Assembly (NCBI RefSeq): GCF_023541015.1
Contig: NZ_JALNPR010000002.1
Location: 124,001-188,000 of the forward strand
DNA: 64,000 nt
From: Marivivens donghaensis
GTDB lineage: Bacteria; Pseudomonadota; Alphaproteobacteria; Rhodobacterales; Rhodobacteraceae
Direction: 5' to 3'
The position numbers and the translations under genes were made by a program. A model generated the notes under the pieces. The model searched no databases. It was given only the letters and a program-made list of their open reading frames with translations, and was not told where the DNA came from. This document shows positions 25,627-34,881 of this stretch, piece after piece; the stretch's first letter is position 1, and each line of letters starts with the position of its first letter.

Positions 25627-27090
25627 TCATTCCACGATACGAAGCGCCATAAAGCGGGTCATGCCGTCACGGTTCACGAGGATCAGCAAGGATTTGCGAC
25701 CTGCGTCCCGCGCTTCTCTCACGCGGTCCTCAAAATCAGCGACCGATGTAACGGGCTGCTGACCAGCTTCAGAGATCAGATCGCCAGCCTGTAGACCGTT
25801 CGACGCCGCATCAGAGGTCGGATCGACGGCCGTGATCACCAGACCCAAAGCATTCGGAGCGAGGCCAAACTGGCTGATCGTCTCTTTGTTGACCTCGGAC
25901 AGCGTCAGGCCGAGCATTTCAGTCTGCGTCGGCGCCGCGTCTTCCATCGGGGCCTCAGAGCCAGGCATGTTGGCTTCAGCCGTTTCGCGACGACCCAGAG
26001 TGACCGTCAGTTCAACCGTTTCACCGTTGCGAAGGACGTTCACGAGGACCTCTTGACCCACGGGGGCATCCGCAACGATACGAACGAGTTCGCGGGTGTC
26101 GGTGATTTCTTTGCCGTCAAAGGTCAGGATCACGTCGCCAGCCTCGATCCCTGCGTCCATCGCAGGACCCGGAGGGACGGAACTGACCAAAGCGCCAGCC
26201 GCATGATCAAGGCCAGCGATACCTTCGACCATATCGGGGGTGACGTCTTGGATACGAACGCCGAGCCAGCCACGACGGGTTTCACCGAACTCTTTCAGTT
26301 GGGCCACGACGTTTTTCACAACGTTCGACGCCATCGAGAACCCGATACCGATCGAGCCACCGTTGGGCGACAGGATCGCGGTGTTCACACCGACGACATC
26401 GCCGTCCATGTTAAACAGCGGACCGCCAGAGTTACCACGGTTAATCGCGGCGTCGGTTTGGATGTAGTCGTCATAGGTGCCCGAGAGTTCGCGGTTCCGT
26501 GCAGAGACGATACCAGCCGAGACAGAGAACCCCTGCCCGAGCGGGTTACCCATCGCCATGACCCAGTCGCCAACGCGAGCCGTGTCGCTGTCACCGAAGT
26601 TCACGAACGGCAGGTCGGTCGCGTCCACTTTCAGAAGCGCGATGTCGGTGTTCGGGTCGGTGCCGACCAAGGTCGCCGCAAGCGGTTCGGTCCCACCGGG
26701 GAAGAACTCGATCAGGATTTCATCCGCGCCTTCGATGACGTGGTTGTTGGTCACGATGTAACCGTCAGACGAGATCACAAAGCCAGACCCCAGAGCCGAC
26801 GACCGACGCGGGCCTTGGTTCTGGAAGTCCTTAAAGAAGTCCTCGAACGGGGATCCGTCAGGCACGATGCCCTGTGGACCCGCGTTGGTGGACACAACAG
26901 TCGTCGTCGTGATGTTCACAACGGCGGGGCTAAATTTCTCGGCCAAATCGGCGAAACTGTCGGGTCGCGACTGTGCGAAACCTGCAACGGTTTGAGCCAA
27001 GAGGAATACAAAAGACAGCAAGATTGCCACAGCATAGGACAGACGGGTCTGTTCTGTGTGGCGGGAAACAGTGAGTGCTTGAGACGTCAC
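25627..27090 (-). CDS. degP: DegP/Do family periplasmic serine protease
   Basis: 487 residues. One N-terminal hydrophobic segment (about 18-39) is a signal peptide or anchor. The trypsin-like domain has His117 (NNHVIEG), Asp149 (NTDIALLKV) and Ser221 (RGNSGGPLFN), all intact. Two PDZ domains follow (about 265-375 and 395-485), the first with the GWLGVRIQDVTPD start. It degrades or refolds damaged envelope proteins. It ends the rpiA/gor/hflKC/DUF2065 minus-strand block, 115 bases after the DUF2065 gene, a fit with quality control in the envelope. Confidence 0.95.
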   Translation of the reverse strand: MTSQALTVSRHTEQTRLSYAVAILLSFVFLLAQTVAGFAQSRPDSFADLAEKFSPAVVNITTTTVVSTNAGPQGIVPDGSPFEDFFKDFQNQGPRRSSALGSGFVISSDGYIVTNNHVIEGADEILIEFFPGGTEPLAATLVGTDPNTDIALLKVDATDLPFVNFGDSDTARVGDWVMAMGNPLGQGFSVSAGIVSARNRELSGTYDDYIQTDAAINRGNSGGPLFNMDGDVVGVNTAILSPNGGSIGIGFSMASNVVKNVVAQLKEFGETRRGWLGVRIQDVTPDMVEGIAGLDHAAGALVSSVPPGPAMDAGIEAGDVILTFDGKEITDTRELVRIVADAPVGQEVLVNVLRNGETVELTVTLGRRETAEANMPGSEAPMEDAAPTQTEMLGLTLSEVNKETISQFGLAPNALGLVITAVDPTSDAASNGLQAGDLISEAGQQPVTSVADFEDRVREARDAGRKSLLILVNRDGMTRFMALRIVE

Positions 27091-27204
27091 GGTGCCTCTC
27101 CTTTTTGCGGTTGCGGGGCGTCACACCCCGATGGCAATCCAAACTCTATGCATGGCGCGAGGTAACTCAAGACATGCTACAGCCACCTCAACCACCTGTG
27201 AATT

Positions 27205-27402
27205 TCAGTGTAGGCCGCGTGCGCAAAAATGCACAAGTAGAACGCCGATAAAAACCGCGACCAACCCGACCATGCGCCGCTGTGGGTGCGTCAGTTCGGC
27301 CAATGCATCGAGCATTTTTTCAACGAAAGAAGGGGCCAGCGCGTAGGCCAGCCCCTCGATCACGAACACCAGCCCGAGGGCGATGCCAATCATCCAGATC
27401 AT
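27205..27402 (-). CDS. DUF2065 small membrane protein (YjeT-like)
   Basis: 65 residues with two membrane segments (about 3-22 and 44-63). DUF2065 proteins follow hflK-hflC in many proteobacteria, including E. coli yjeT. Its ATG shares a base with the hflC stop, so it is translationally coupled. Role unknown but probably tied to the HflKC-FtsH complex. Confidence 0.9.
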   Translation of the reverse strand: MIWMIGIALGLVFVIEGLAYALAPSFVEKMLDALAELTHPQRRMVGLVAVFIGVLLVHFCARGLH

Positions 27403-28271
27403 CAGTTGCCTTCCGAGGACTTCATATACTTGAAGAACTCGCTGTTCGGCGACAGCACCATCGATGTGTTGCCGTTTTCGAGCGCGGTCGCATAGGCGTT
27501 CATCGACCGATAGAATTCAAAGAACTCTGGATCAGCGCCGTAAGCTTCCGCAAAGACGCGGTTGCGCGTTGCGTCGGCTTCACCGCGGATGATCTCGCCC
27601 TGACGTTCTGCGTCAGACACAAGTTCGGTCACGGTGCGGTCAGCTTGCGCACGGATCCGCTGTGCAGCTTCGTTACCACGGGCGATTTCGTCAGCCGCTT
27701 CGCGTTCACGCTCTGCCGTCATACGATCATAGGTCGCAGCAAGGTTTTCTGGCGGCAGGTCGGTGCGTTTCAAACGCACGTCGATGATTTGCAGACCCAG
27801 CGCCTGCGCCTCGTCGATTGCACCGTTGCGGATGCGCTGCATAAGCGCGGCACGGTCAGTCGACAGAATGTCGTTCGAGGTCACGCTACCCAGAACCTGA
27901 CGGGTTTCAGCCCGCAGGATGGAGTCCAGACGTGATGCCGCAGCCCGCTCAGCGCCCACACCCACCGCACGACGGAATGTTTCCACATCGGTGATACGGT
28001 AGCGCGCAAAGGCGTCAACGACGATACGACGACCGTCTGAGGCGGTGACTTCCAACTCTTCCATGTCACGGCTCAGGATGCGGTCGTCATAGGTGACCAC
28101 TTCTTGAATGAATGGAATTTTATAGCCGAGGCCCGGTTGTTCTTGGACGCGGACAATCTGACCGAACTGAAGCACGAGCGCCTTTTCACGTTCATCAACG
28201 ATGAACAGCGACGACAGAGCTACAGCGCCAGCAACGACCACAGCGGGGATGAGAAACGCGGTCTTACGCAT
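27402..28271 (-). CDS. hflC: HflC, FtsH protease modulator (SPFH family)
   Basis: 289 residues. An N-terminal membrane anchor (5-25) precedes an SPFH/prohibitin domain (about 25-190: EKALVLQFGQIVRVQEQPGLGYK is the conserved start, quoted here only in part) and a coiled-coil rich in Ala, Glu and Arg (about 190-250). With HflK it forms a periplasm-facing cage around FtsH. The start overlaps the hflK stop by one base, giving equimolar translation. Confidence 0.95.
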   Translation of the reverse strand: MRKTAFLIPAVVVAGAVALSSLFIVDEREKALVLQFGQIVRVQEQPGLGYKIPFIQEVVTYDDRILSRDMEELEVTASDGRRIVVDAFARYRITDVETFRRAVGVGAERAAASRLDSILRAETRQVLGSVTSNDILSTDRAALMQRIRNGAIDEAQALGLQIIDVRLKRTDLPPENLAATYDRMTAEREREAADEIARGNEAAQRIRAQADRTVTELVSDAERQGEIIRGEADATRNRVFAEAYGADPEFFEFYRSMNAYATALENGNTSMVLSPNSEFFKYMKSSEGN

Positions 28272-29416
28272 TAGTTCGACCCTCCTTCGGTGGTGCTTCG
28301 GCGGATTTCATTGAGCGGCAGATAAGGCACAACACCAGTGCCATCGCCGTTGTTATCGTCCAAGAGCATCAGATCAACGCTACCCAGAACCTTTTCCATG
28401 GTTTCCAGATACATACGCTGACGGGTCACATCAGGCGCCATCTGGTATTCGGTCAAGATCGAGCTAAAGCGGCTCGCCTCACCTTCGGCGGCGTTGACGA
28501 CCTGTGCGCGGTAGGCTTCGGCTTCTTCGAGAAGCTGCGCTGCCTGACCACGGGCCTCTGCCACAACGCGGTTCGCGTAGGCATCAGCCAGCGATTGCAG
28601 ACGGTCACGTTCCTGTTCGGCGTCCTGCACCTTGCGGAAGGATGCGATAACAGGCTGCGGCGGGTCGGCCTTGTCAAAGTTGATACGAACGATGTTCACA
28701 CCACTGTCGTAGCTGTCGAGTGTGGACTGCACGAGGTCGGTCAACTGCTGCGCAATCGAGGCACGGTTCACGTTGAGGATCGGTGCCAGTTCCGACTGAG
28801 CGATAATTTCGCGCATCGCCGATTCAGACACAGCAGCGATGGTCGCGGCGGGATCAGCAAGGTTGAACAGGAAACGCTGTGGATCGCGGATGTTCCAAAC
28901 AACTTGGAAGTCGATATCGACGATGTTTTCGTCGCCCGTCAGCATCAGACCTGCATCATTGCCGACGTTCGAGGTGCCGATTTCAATGGTGCGTTCGGTC
29001 GAAACAGCCAGAACTTCACGTGTGACCAGTGGCCAAGGGGCAAAGTTCAAACCTGGGTTTCCGACCTGATGGAATTCGCCGAGGAAGAGTTCGACCGACT
29101 GTTCTTCGGGCTTCACAGTGTAGAACGACGCCATGCCCCAAACGACTACAGCCGCAGCAGCGGCAAGGCCGATTGTGCCACGGGTGAACGCAGGGCCAGA
29201 AGGCGCACCGCCGCCAGAACGATTGCCGCCACCATTGCCGCCGCCCATCAGGACACGGAACTGTTCGCGTCCCTTGTTCAACAGCTCGTCGAGTTCGGGA
29301 ATCTGGTCCCCGCCCGCCGGACGCCGCGGACCGTTGTTTCGGTTATTATCGTCGTCTCCGCCAGAGCCGCCTTTATTTCCGCCGCCGCCCCATGGGCCAC
29401 CATTATTCCCAGCCAT
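28271..29416 (-). CDS. hflK: HflK, FtsH protease modulator (SPFH family)
   Basis: 381 residues. The Gly/Asn-rich N-terminal tail (MAGNNGGPWGGGGNKGG and more) is typical of HflK. A membrane helix (about 77-97) and an SPFH domain follow (KPEEQSVELFLGEFHQVGNP), then a coiled coil. I chose ATG 29416, which has AGAGG 6 bases upstream and fits the family N terminus; 29440 is a weaker start. Pairs with HflC in the FtsH complex. Confidence 0.95.
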   Translation of the reverse strand: MAGNNGGPWGGGGNKGGSGGDDDNNRNNGPRRPAGGDQIPELDELLNKGREQFRVLMGGGNGGGNRSGGGAPSGPAFTRGTIGLAAAAAVVVWGMASFYTVKPEEQSVELFLGEFHQVGNPGLNFAPWPLVTREVLAVSTERTIEIGTSNVGNDAGLMLTGDENIVDIDFQVVWNIRDPQRFLFNLADPAATIAAVSESAMREIIAQSELAPILNVNRASIAQQLTDLVQSTLDSYDSGVNIVRINFDKADPPQPVIASFRKVQDAEQERDRLQSLADAYANRVVAEARGQAAQLLEEAEAYRAQVVNAAEGEASRFSSILTEYQMAPDVTRQRMYLETMEKVLGSVDLMLLDDNNGDGTGVVPYLPLNEIRRSTTEGGSN

Positions 29417-29441
29417 GAACCTCTTTATATCCCTATGCAAT

Positions 29442-29458
29442 GCCCCGACGTTCGGGGC
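29442..29458 (-). other. GC hairpin between gor and hflK
   Basis: GCCCCGA (29442-29448) pairs with TCGGGGC (29452-29458) 26 bases upstream of the hflK start. A second hairpin GGGG/CCCC is visible at about 29464-29479. No strong T-run; it may be an attenuator or RNA end-processing site. Confidence 0.35.
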
Positions 29459-29491
29459 CTTTAATCAGATTTGGGGACTCAGCCCCGAATT

Positions 29492-30847
29492 TCAAGCCGT
29501 TCGCGTCGGCGTTTTCATCGTGACCAGCTCTTCGGCCATGGTCGGGTGAACAGCGCAAACGCGGTCGAAATCTTCTTTGGTTGCACCCATTTTAACGGCG
29601 ATGCCAACCATCTGGATCATTTCACCCGCTTGCGGCGCGACGATATGCACGCCGAGCACCTTGCGTGTCGCCTGCGAAACGATGAGTTTCATCAACACGC
29701 GATCTTCGCGCCCAGCAAAGAGGGTCTGCATCGGACGGAAGGACGAGGTGTAAACCTCAATCGGTTCCTGATCGCGGGCTTGTTCTTCGGTCAGGCCAAC
29801 AGCGCCGTATTCGGGCTGGGTAAAGACCGCAGAGGGGATCAATTCGTGATCGACAGGTGTTGGGTTGCCTTTGAAAACCGTCTCAACAAAGGCCATCGCC
29901 TCGCGGATCGCGACGGGGGTCAGTTGAACGCGGTCGGTTACATCGCCAACGGCGTAGATCGACGGAACGTTGGTCTGGTTATACTCATCAACGATGATCT
30001 CACCTCGGCGACCGACATTCACACCGACGTTTTCGAGGCCAAGGCCTTCGACGTTCGGGATGCGGCCTGTGGCGAACATGACCTGTTCAAAGGTTGCTTC
30101 GGTTCCATTGGTCGCTTTGGTCCAGATTTTCCCGTCGCGACGCTCCATCTCTAGGATGTTGGTGCCGCAATGCAGGTTCACGCCCTTATCACGCATCTGG
30201 TCCGCGATCAGGCCACGTGCTTCATCGTCAAAGCCGCGCAGGATTTGGGCACCGCGGTAGTATTGCGTGACCTCAACACCGAGGCCATTGAGGATGCCCG
30301 CGAATTCACATGCGATATAACCGCCGCCGATGATCAGGATCGATTTCGGGAGATCTTCGAGGAGGAAAATTTCGTTTGATGTGATGCCCAGATCAGCATT
30401 CGCCAGATCAGGTTTCACAGGACGACCACCGACCGCGATCAGGATGTGTTTCGCGGTGATGTCTTCGCCCGTCGACAGCGTGACAGTGTGTTCGTCTTTG
30501 ATCGTTGCGCGCGTGTCATATGCCGTGACCGACGACCCGTCCAAAAGGCGGCGATAGATGCCTTCGAGGCGATCAAGTTCGGCATGCATTTTGGTGCGGA
30601 AATCGGTCCAGTCGAAATCGCCCGACGACACGTCCCAGCCATAGGCCTGTGCGTCCTCAATGGCGCTAGGGAACTCGCTCGCAAACACCATCAATTTTTT
30701 TGGGACACAGCCACGGATCACACAGGTGCCGCCCATGCGGTATTCTTCAGCCAAGGCGACCTTTGCGCCAGTGGCTGCGGCAACGCGTGCGGCACGCACA
30801 CCGCCCGAACCACCACCGATGACAAAGAGGTCATAATCAAAGGACAT
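29492..30847 (-). CDS. gor: Glutathione-disulfide reductase
   Basis: 451 residues. FAD motif GGGSGGVRAAR at 11-21, redox disulfide Cys42/Cys47 in GGTCVIRGCVPKKL, NAD(P)H Rossmann motif IIGGGYIACEFAG, and the C-terminal active-site HPTMAEELV. It reduces GSSG with NADPH. The ATG at 30847 is the conserved start; a longer in-frame start at 30922 adds unrelated residues. It lies between rpiA and hflK on the minus strand, probably in one transcription unit with spacers of about 80 bases that contain GC hairpins. Confidence 0.95.
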   Translation of the reverse strand: MSFDYDLFVIGGGSGGVRAARVAAATGAKVALAEEYRMGGTCVIRGCVPKKLMVFASEFPSAIEDAQAYGWDVSSGDFDWTDFRTKMHAELDRLEGIYRRLLDGSSVTAYDTRATIKDEHTVTLSTGEDITAKHILIAVGGRPVKPDLANADLGITSNEIFLLEDLPKSILIIGGGYIACEFAGILNGLGVEVTQYYRGAQILRGFDDEARGLIADQMRDKGVNLHCGTNILEMERRDGKIWTKATNGTEATFEQVMFATGRIPNVEGLGLENVGVNVGRRGEIIVDEYNQTNVPSIYAVGDVTDRVQLTPVAIREAMAFVETVFKGNPTPVDHELIPSAVFTQPEYGAVGLTEEQARDQEPIEVYTSSFRPMQTLFAGREDRVLMKLIVSQATRKVLGVHIVAPQAGEMIQMVGIAVKMGATKEDFDRVCAVHPTMAEELVTMKTPTRTA

Positions 30848-30895
30848 GGGATGTCTCCGTCTAAATCTTCTTAGCCCTGATGTGGTGGGCCATTC

Positions 30896-30916
30896 GGGGG
30901 CGGTCAATCTGCCCCC
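30896..30916 (-). other. GC hairpin between rpiA and gor
   Basis: GGGGGC (30896-30901) pairs with GCCCCC (30911-30916) in the 86-base spacer. It has no T-run, so it is a weak terminator or a stabilising structure. Confidence 0.3.
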
Positions 30917-30933
30917 ACGCACACAGCAGTCGC

Positions 30934-31722
30934 TTAATCTGCAATATCGCCAAAGATGTTATCGTCGCCGAGGAAATCGAACTTGTCCTCGGTGATCGTG
31001 CCCTCGTGAATATCGCGCACTTCAACGCGACCATCGCCGTAGCCGATGACAACCGCATCACAGACATCAAGGAACAGACCGTTTTCCACGACGCCCGGAA
31101 TTTGGTTCACAACAAAGCTCAGCTGGCGCGGGTTGCCGATCCGTTTGAGGTGCAGGTCGAGGATATGGTTCCCTTCGTCGGTCACAAAAGGCGCATCACC
31201 GTTCATCCGCAGCGTCACGTCGCGGCCGAGAACGTCCATGCCGATCAGCGCCTCTTCGACGATGGATTTCGTGGTCTGCCAGCCGAAGGGGATCACCTCA
31301 ATCGGCAGAGGAAACGCGCCAAGAGTTTCGACCGATTTAGAAGCGTCGGTGATCACGATCATCTGGTCCGATGCCGTCGCGACGATCTTTTCCTGAAGAT
31401 GTGCGCCACCGCCGCCTTTGATCAGGTTCAACTGCGGGTCGAATTCGTCAGCGCCATCAATGGTCAGGTCGAGCCATTTCGCTTCATCCAGTGTGATAAC
31501 GTCGATACCAACCTCGCGGGCGAGGATCGAGGTGCGGGTCGAGGTGGGCACGCCTTTGATCCGCAGGCCTTCCTCGCGGACCATTTCGCCAAGGCATTTC
31601 ACCAGCCACGCCGCCGTTGATCCCGTGCCCAAACCGACCTTCATGCCGCTTTCTACAAACTGCGCTGCGCGTTTCGCGGCGACGAATTTGGCTTTGTCGA
31701 TTGGGGACAGATCGATGGGCAT
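30934..31722 (-). CDS. rpiA: Ribose-5-phosphate isomerase A
   Basis: 262 residues. It interconverts ribose-5-phosphate and ribulose-5-phosphate. Signatures: GLGTGSTAAWLVKCLGE near residue 30, TIDGADEFDPQLNLIKGGGG (acid loop and catalytic region), and the GDGRVEVRDIHEG C-terminal part. GAGGAGC precedes the ATG at 31722; the extension to 31770 is not conserved. Confidence 0.96.
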   Translation of the reverse strand: MPIDLSPIDKAKFVAAKRAAQFVESGMKVGLGTGSTAAWLVKCLGEMVREEGLRIKGVPTSTRTSILAREVGIDVITLDEAKWLDLTIDGADEFDPQLNLIKGGGGAHLQEKIVATASDQMIVITDASKSVETLGAFPLPIEVIPFGWQTTKSIVEEALIGMDVLGRDVTLRMNGDAPFVTDEGNHILDLHLKRIGNPRQLSFVVNQIPGVVENGLFLDVCDAVVIGYGDGRVEVRDIHEGTITEDKFDFLGDDNIFGDIAD

Positions 31723-31876
31723 ATGGCAGCTCCTCATGGATGTTGCCGATCTTATAGGGCCTTCCCCCACAACTGGCGAGGGGCGCGGTCGAAAAACCCG
31801 AACCGCTGGGCGTAAAACTCTGCCCCAATGTCGTTATCGGACAGAGCGGTGTGGTTTTGCCAGATACACTCGCAGA

Positions 31877-32551
31877 ATGATGACGCGCTATCGCCTGCAC
31901 TTTGCCCCTGACAATGCCTCGCTCTGCGTTCGGTTGACGCTAGAGGAATTGGGCGTGCCCTATGACACCGTTTTGGTGGATCGGAGCCAGTCCGCCCAGC
32001 GCGATCCAGCCTACCTCGCCCTCAATCCCAATGGTCTGATCCCCGTTCTGGAAACCCCTGATGGGGTGATGTTTGAAACGGGTGCGATCCTGTTGTGGCT
32101 GGCCGATCGGCACGGTGCACTCGCCCCTGATCCGCAGAGCCCTGCCCGTGGCGATTTCCTGAAATGGCTGTTTTGGGTGGCGAACACTTTGCACCCCGCA
32201 TTGCGGATGCTGTTCTACCCCGAAAAATTCAGCCCCGATCACCCGATTGAGTTTCGCGAGGCAACAAAGGTTCGCATCGAAGGGCTTCTCGATATTCTGG
32301 CCAATGGTCCTGATCTGATGGCACCGTCGATCCTGCAAACCTACGTGGCGCCGCTGCTGCGGTGGCTGGCGCTCTACCCTATCAATGACACGGCGTGGTT
32401 CGATTTATCGAAATGGCCCGCCTTGTTCGACTTCTGCACAATGATGGACGACCGTCCCTCGACCTTGGCCGCGATGCAGGCCGAAGGTCTGGGACCGACG
32501 TCGTTCTCTCAACCGAGATATCCTAATCCCCCCGAAGGAAGCGCACTCTAA
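31877..32551 (+). CDS. Glutathione S-transferase family protein
   Basis: 224 residues. N-terminal thioredoxin-like domain (1-80, with LRLTLEELGVPYDTVLVD-like helix and NPNGLIPVLETPDG cis-proline region) and all-helical C-terminal domain. The substrate is not predictable. Two adjacent ATG codons occur at 31877 and 31880; the first is used here. The stop shares a base with the sdaA start (TAATG), so both are translated together. Confidence 0.85.
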   Translation: MMTRYRLHFAPDNASLCVRLTLEELGVPYDTVLVDRSQSAQRDPAYLALNPNGLIPVLETPDGVMFETGAILLWLADRHGALAPDPQSPARGDFLKWLFWVANTLHPALRMLFYPEKFSPDHPIEFREATKVRIEGLLDILANGPDLMAPSILQTYVAPLLRWLALYPINDTAWFDLSKWPALFDFCTMMDDRPSTLAAMQAEGLGPTSFSQPRYPNPPEGSAL

Positions 32552-33924
32552 TGTTTCTCTCTGTCTTTGACATGTTCAAGGTGGGCGTTGGCCCGTCGTC
32601 TTCGCACACAATGGGCCCGATGGTGGCGGGTGCGATGTTCCTCGACCACCTGCGCAAACAGCCGTTTAGCGTGGCTGGACTGCGTGCGTCGTTGCATGGG
32701 TCGTTGGCGTTTACGGGTGTGGGTCACGCGACTGACCGCGCTGTGATCCTCGGTCTCGCTGGGTTCCTACCCGACACCTATGACGCCGAAAAAGCGGATG
32801 CAGAGCTGGAACGGATCAAAGCCGAAGGGACCGTGACACCCGAAGGGCTGCCCGTCCTGAACTTTAATCCCAAGGACGATGTGATCTTTGACTACGGTCC
32901 TAACCTTGAGGGCCACGCCAACGGTCTGATCCTGCGCGGGCTCGACGCCCAAGGCGACGTGATCACCGAAGTGACCTATTATTCGGTCGGTGGCGGCTTT
33001 GTCCTCACGGCTGAAGAACTCGCCGCGGGGAAAGACACTGACGACGGCGCGCCTGTGCCTTTCCCGTTCAAGTCCGCCAAAGAGATGCTCGATATGGCTG
33101 CGGAAAGCGGGCTGTCGATTGCGGATATGAAACGCAAAAACGAACTTTCGCGCCGTGGTTTGAACGAATTGAACCGTGGTGTGGAACGCATTTGGGACGT
33201 GATGAACCAATGTATTGATCGCGGTTTGACCCGTGATGGCATCCTCCCCGGTGGGTTGTTTGTGAAACGCCGCGCGAAGGGGATTTACGACAGCCTCATG
33301 GCGGAACGCGGTATGAACCTCTCTGCCCCGCACCAGATCAACGACTGGATGGCGACCTACGCGATGGCCGTGAACGAAGAAAACGCGGCTGGCGGTCAGG
33401 TCGTCACAGCACCGACCAACGGTGCGGCGGGCGTGATCCCTGCGGTGATCCGTTACTGGCTCGACCATGTTCCAGGTGCGACTGCTGCTAAAGTGCCTGA
33501 GTTCCTACTCACCGCCGCCGCGATTGGTGGGTTGATCAAATACAACGCGTCCATCTCTGGCGCGGAATGTGGCTGTCAGGCCGAGGTTGGCAGCGCGTCG
33601 GCAATGGCTGCGGCGGGCCTCGCGGCGGTGATGGGCGGCACGCCTGAACAGATCGAGAATGCGGCTGAGATTGCTCTCGAACACCACCTCGGTATGACCT
33701 GCGATCCTGTGCGCGGCTTGGTTCAGGTACCATGTATCGAACGCAACGGCCTTGGCGCGATCAAGGCTGTGTCGGCGGCGTCCCTGTCGCTGCGTGGCGA
33801 TGGCACCCACCTCGTTCCGCTGGATGCCGCGATCGAGACGATGCGTCAGACAGGCGTCGACATGAACGCGAAATACAAAGAAACCTCTCTCGGCGGGCTT
33901 GCCGTGAACGTGCCAAACTGCTGA
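32551..33924 (+). CDS. sdaA: L-serine ammonia-lyase (iron-sulfur dependent)
   Basis: 457 residues, single-chain type with both halves fused. It deaminates L-serine to pyruvate through a [4Fe-4S] cluster. The ligand cysteines align with E. coli C343/C385/C396: Cys340 or 342 (AECGCQAEVGSA), Cys384 (TCDPVRGLVQ) and Cys395 (VPCIERNG). The N-terminal SVFDMFKVGVGPSSSHTMGP is the family signature. Coupled to the GST by TAATG. Confidence 0.96.
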   Translation: MFLSVFDMFKVGVGPSSSHTMGPMVAGAMFLDHLRKQPFSVAGLRASLHGSLAFTGVGHATDRAVILGLAGFLPDTYDAEKADAELERIKAEGTVTPEGLPVLNFNPKDDVIFDYGPNLEGHANGLILRGLDAQGDVITEVTYYSVGGGFVLTAEELAAGKDTDDGAPVPFPFKSAKEMLDMAAESGLSIADMKRKNELSRRGLNELNRGVERIWDVMNQCIDRGLTRDGILPGGLFVKRRAKGIYDSLMAERGMNLSAPHQINDWMATYAMAVNEENAAGGQVVTAPTNGAAGVIPAVIRYWLDHVPGATAAKVPEFLLTAAAIGGLIKYNASISGAECGCQAEVGSASAMAAAGLAAVMGGTPEQIENAAEIALEHHLGMTCDPVRGLVQVPCIERNGLGAIKAVSAASLSLRGDGTHLVPLDAAIETMRQTGVDMNAKYKETSLGGLAVNVPNC

Positions 33925-33960
33925 AGCTGGCGCGGATATCCTCACTCTGTCGGAGAGATC

Positions 33961-34881
33961 ATGAACGACCGCATCCTGCCCGGTATTCTGCTGATGCTCG
34001 GCTTTTGTGTGACGGCGCCCATTTTGGACGTTTTCGCAAAGCTGGCGACGGATACGACCCCCGTGATGCAAATCGCCTCTGCGCGGTTCATCGTGCAGGC
34101 AGCGATCATGTTGCCCGTTCTGGTTCTCTTGCGCCACGCCATCCCGCGTGATCCATCGCTGCGCTGGCCACTGGTGCGGCGCGCGCTGTTCCTTGGCATT
34201 TCGACCTATTGCTTTGTTGCGGCCACGAATGAAATGCCCATCGCTGACGCGCTCGCTATCGCGTTTGTAGAGCCATTCATTCTGCTGATCCTTGGCAAGT
34301 TCCTCTTTGGCGATGAGGTCGGGATGCGCCGTATCATCGCCTCGGTTGTCGGTTTCGGTGGATCGCTTTTGGTCATTCAACCGAGCCTCGTGACCTTTGG
34401 CCTTGTTGCGCTCTACCCCCTTGGTACGGCGCTGTGTTTCGCGCTCTATATGCTAGAGACCCGATCGCTCAGCCGTAAATTGCACCCGATCCCGATGCAG
34501 TTTGTGACCTCGGTTCTGACGGCACTGTTCTGTAGCCTCTTTGTTGTGGCCGCTTGGATTGGCAAATGGGAGGCCCATGCCCCCGTGATGCCCGAAGGGA
34601 TCACTTGGCTTTGGCTCTTTGGCGTCGGTGCCGCGTCAGCGCTGGCGCATATCATGATGACCTACGCCCTGCGGTTCGCACCCTCTGCGACCCTCGCGCC
34701 GCTGCATTACCTAGAGATCATCAGCGCCGCGATCTTGGGCCTTTTGGTATTCCAAGACTTCCCGAACACGCTGACGTGGGCAGGCATCGCGATCATCGTG
34801 TCGTCAGGGCTCTATATCATTCACCGCGAACGGCTGACCGAAAAGGGCAAGGTCCGCTTGAAAGTTCCAGCCGAACTTTAA
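33961..34881 (+). CDS. EamA (drug/metabolite) family exporter
   Basis: 306 residues with ten predicted membrane helices in two EamA halves. Typical motifs: FVEPFILLILGKFLFGDEVG at the end of the first half, and ATLAPLHYLEIISAAILGLL in the second. It probably exports an amino acid or similar small metabolite. Being 36 bases after sdaA on the same strand, it could belong to its unit. GGAGAG precedes the ATG by 3 bases. The stop overlaps the convergent thiN by 4 bases. Confidence 0.88.
   Translation: MNDRILPGILLMLGFCVTAPILDVFAKLATDTTPVMQIASARFIVQAAIMLPVLVLLRHAIPRDPSLRWPLVRRALFLGISTYCFVAATNEMPIADALAIAFVEPFILLILGKFLFGDEVGMRRIIASVVGFGGSLLVIQPSLVTFGLVALYPLGTALCFALYMLETRSLSRKLHPIPMQFVTSVLTALFCSLFVVAAWIGKWEAHAPVMPEGITWLWLFGVGAASALAHIMMTYALRFAPSATLAPLHYLEIISAAILGLLVFQDFPNTLTWAGIAIIVSSGLYIIHRERLTEKGKVRLKVPAEL

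Noticed and set aside
26053-27165. Plus-strand frame opposite degP
   Set aside because: Shadow of the conserved protease gene on the other strand.
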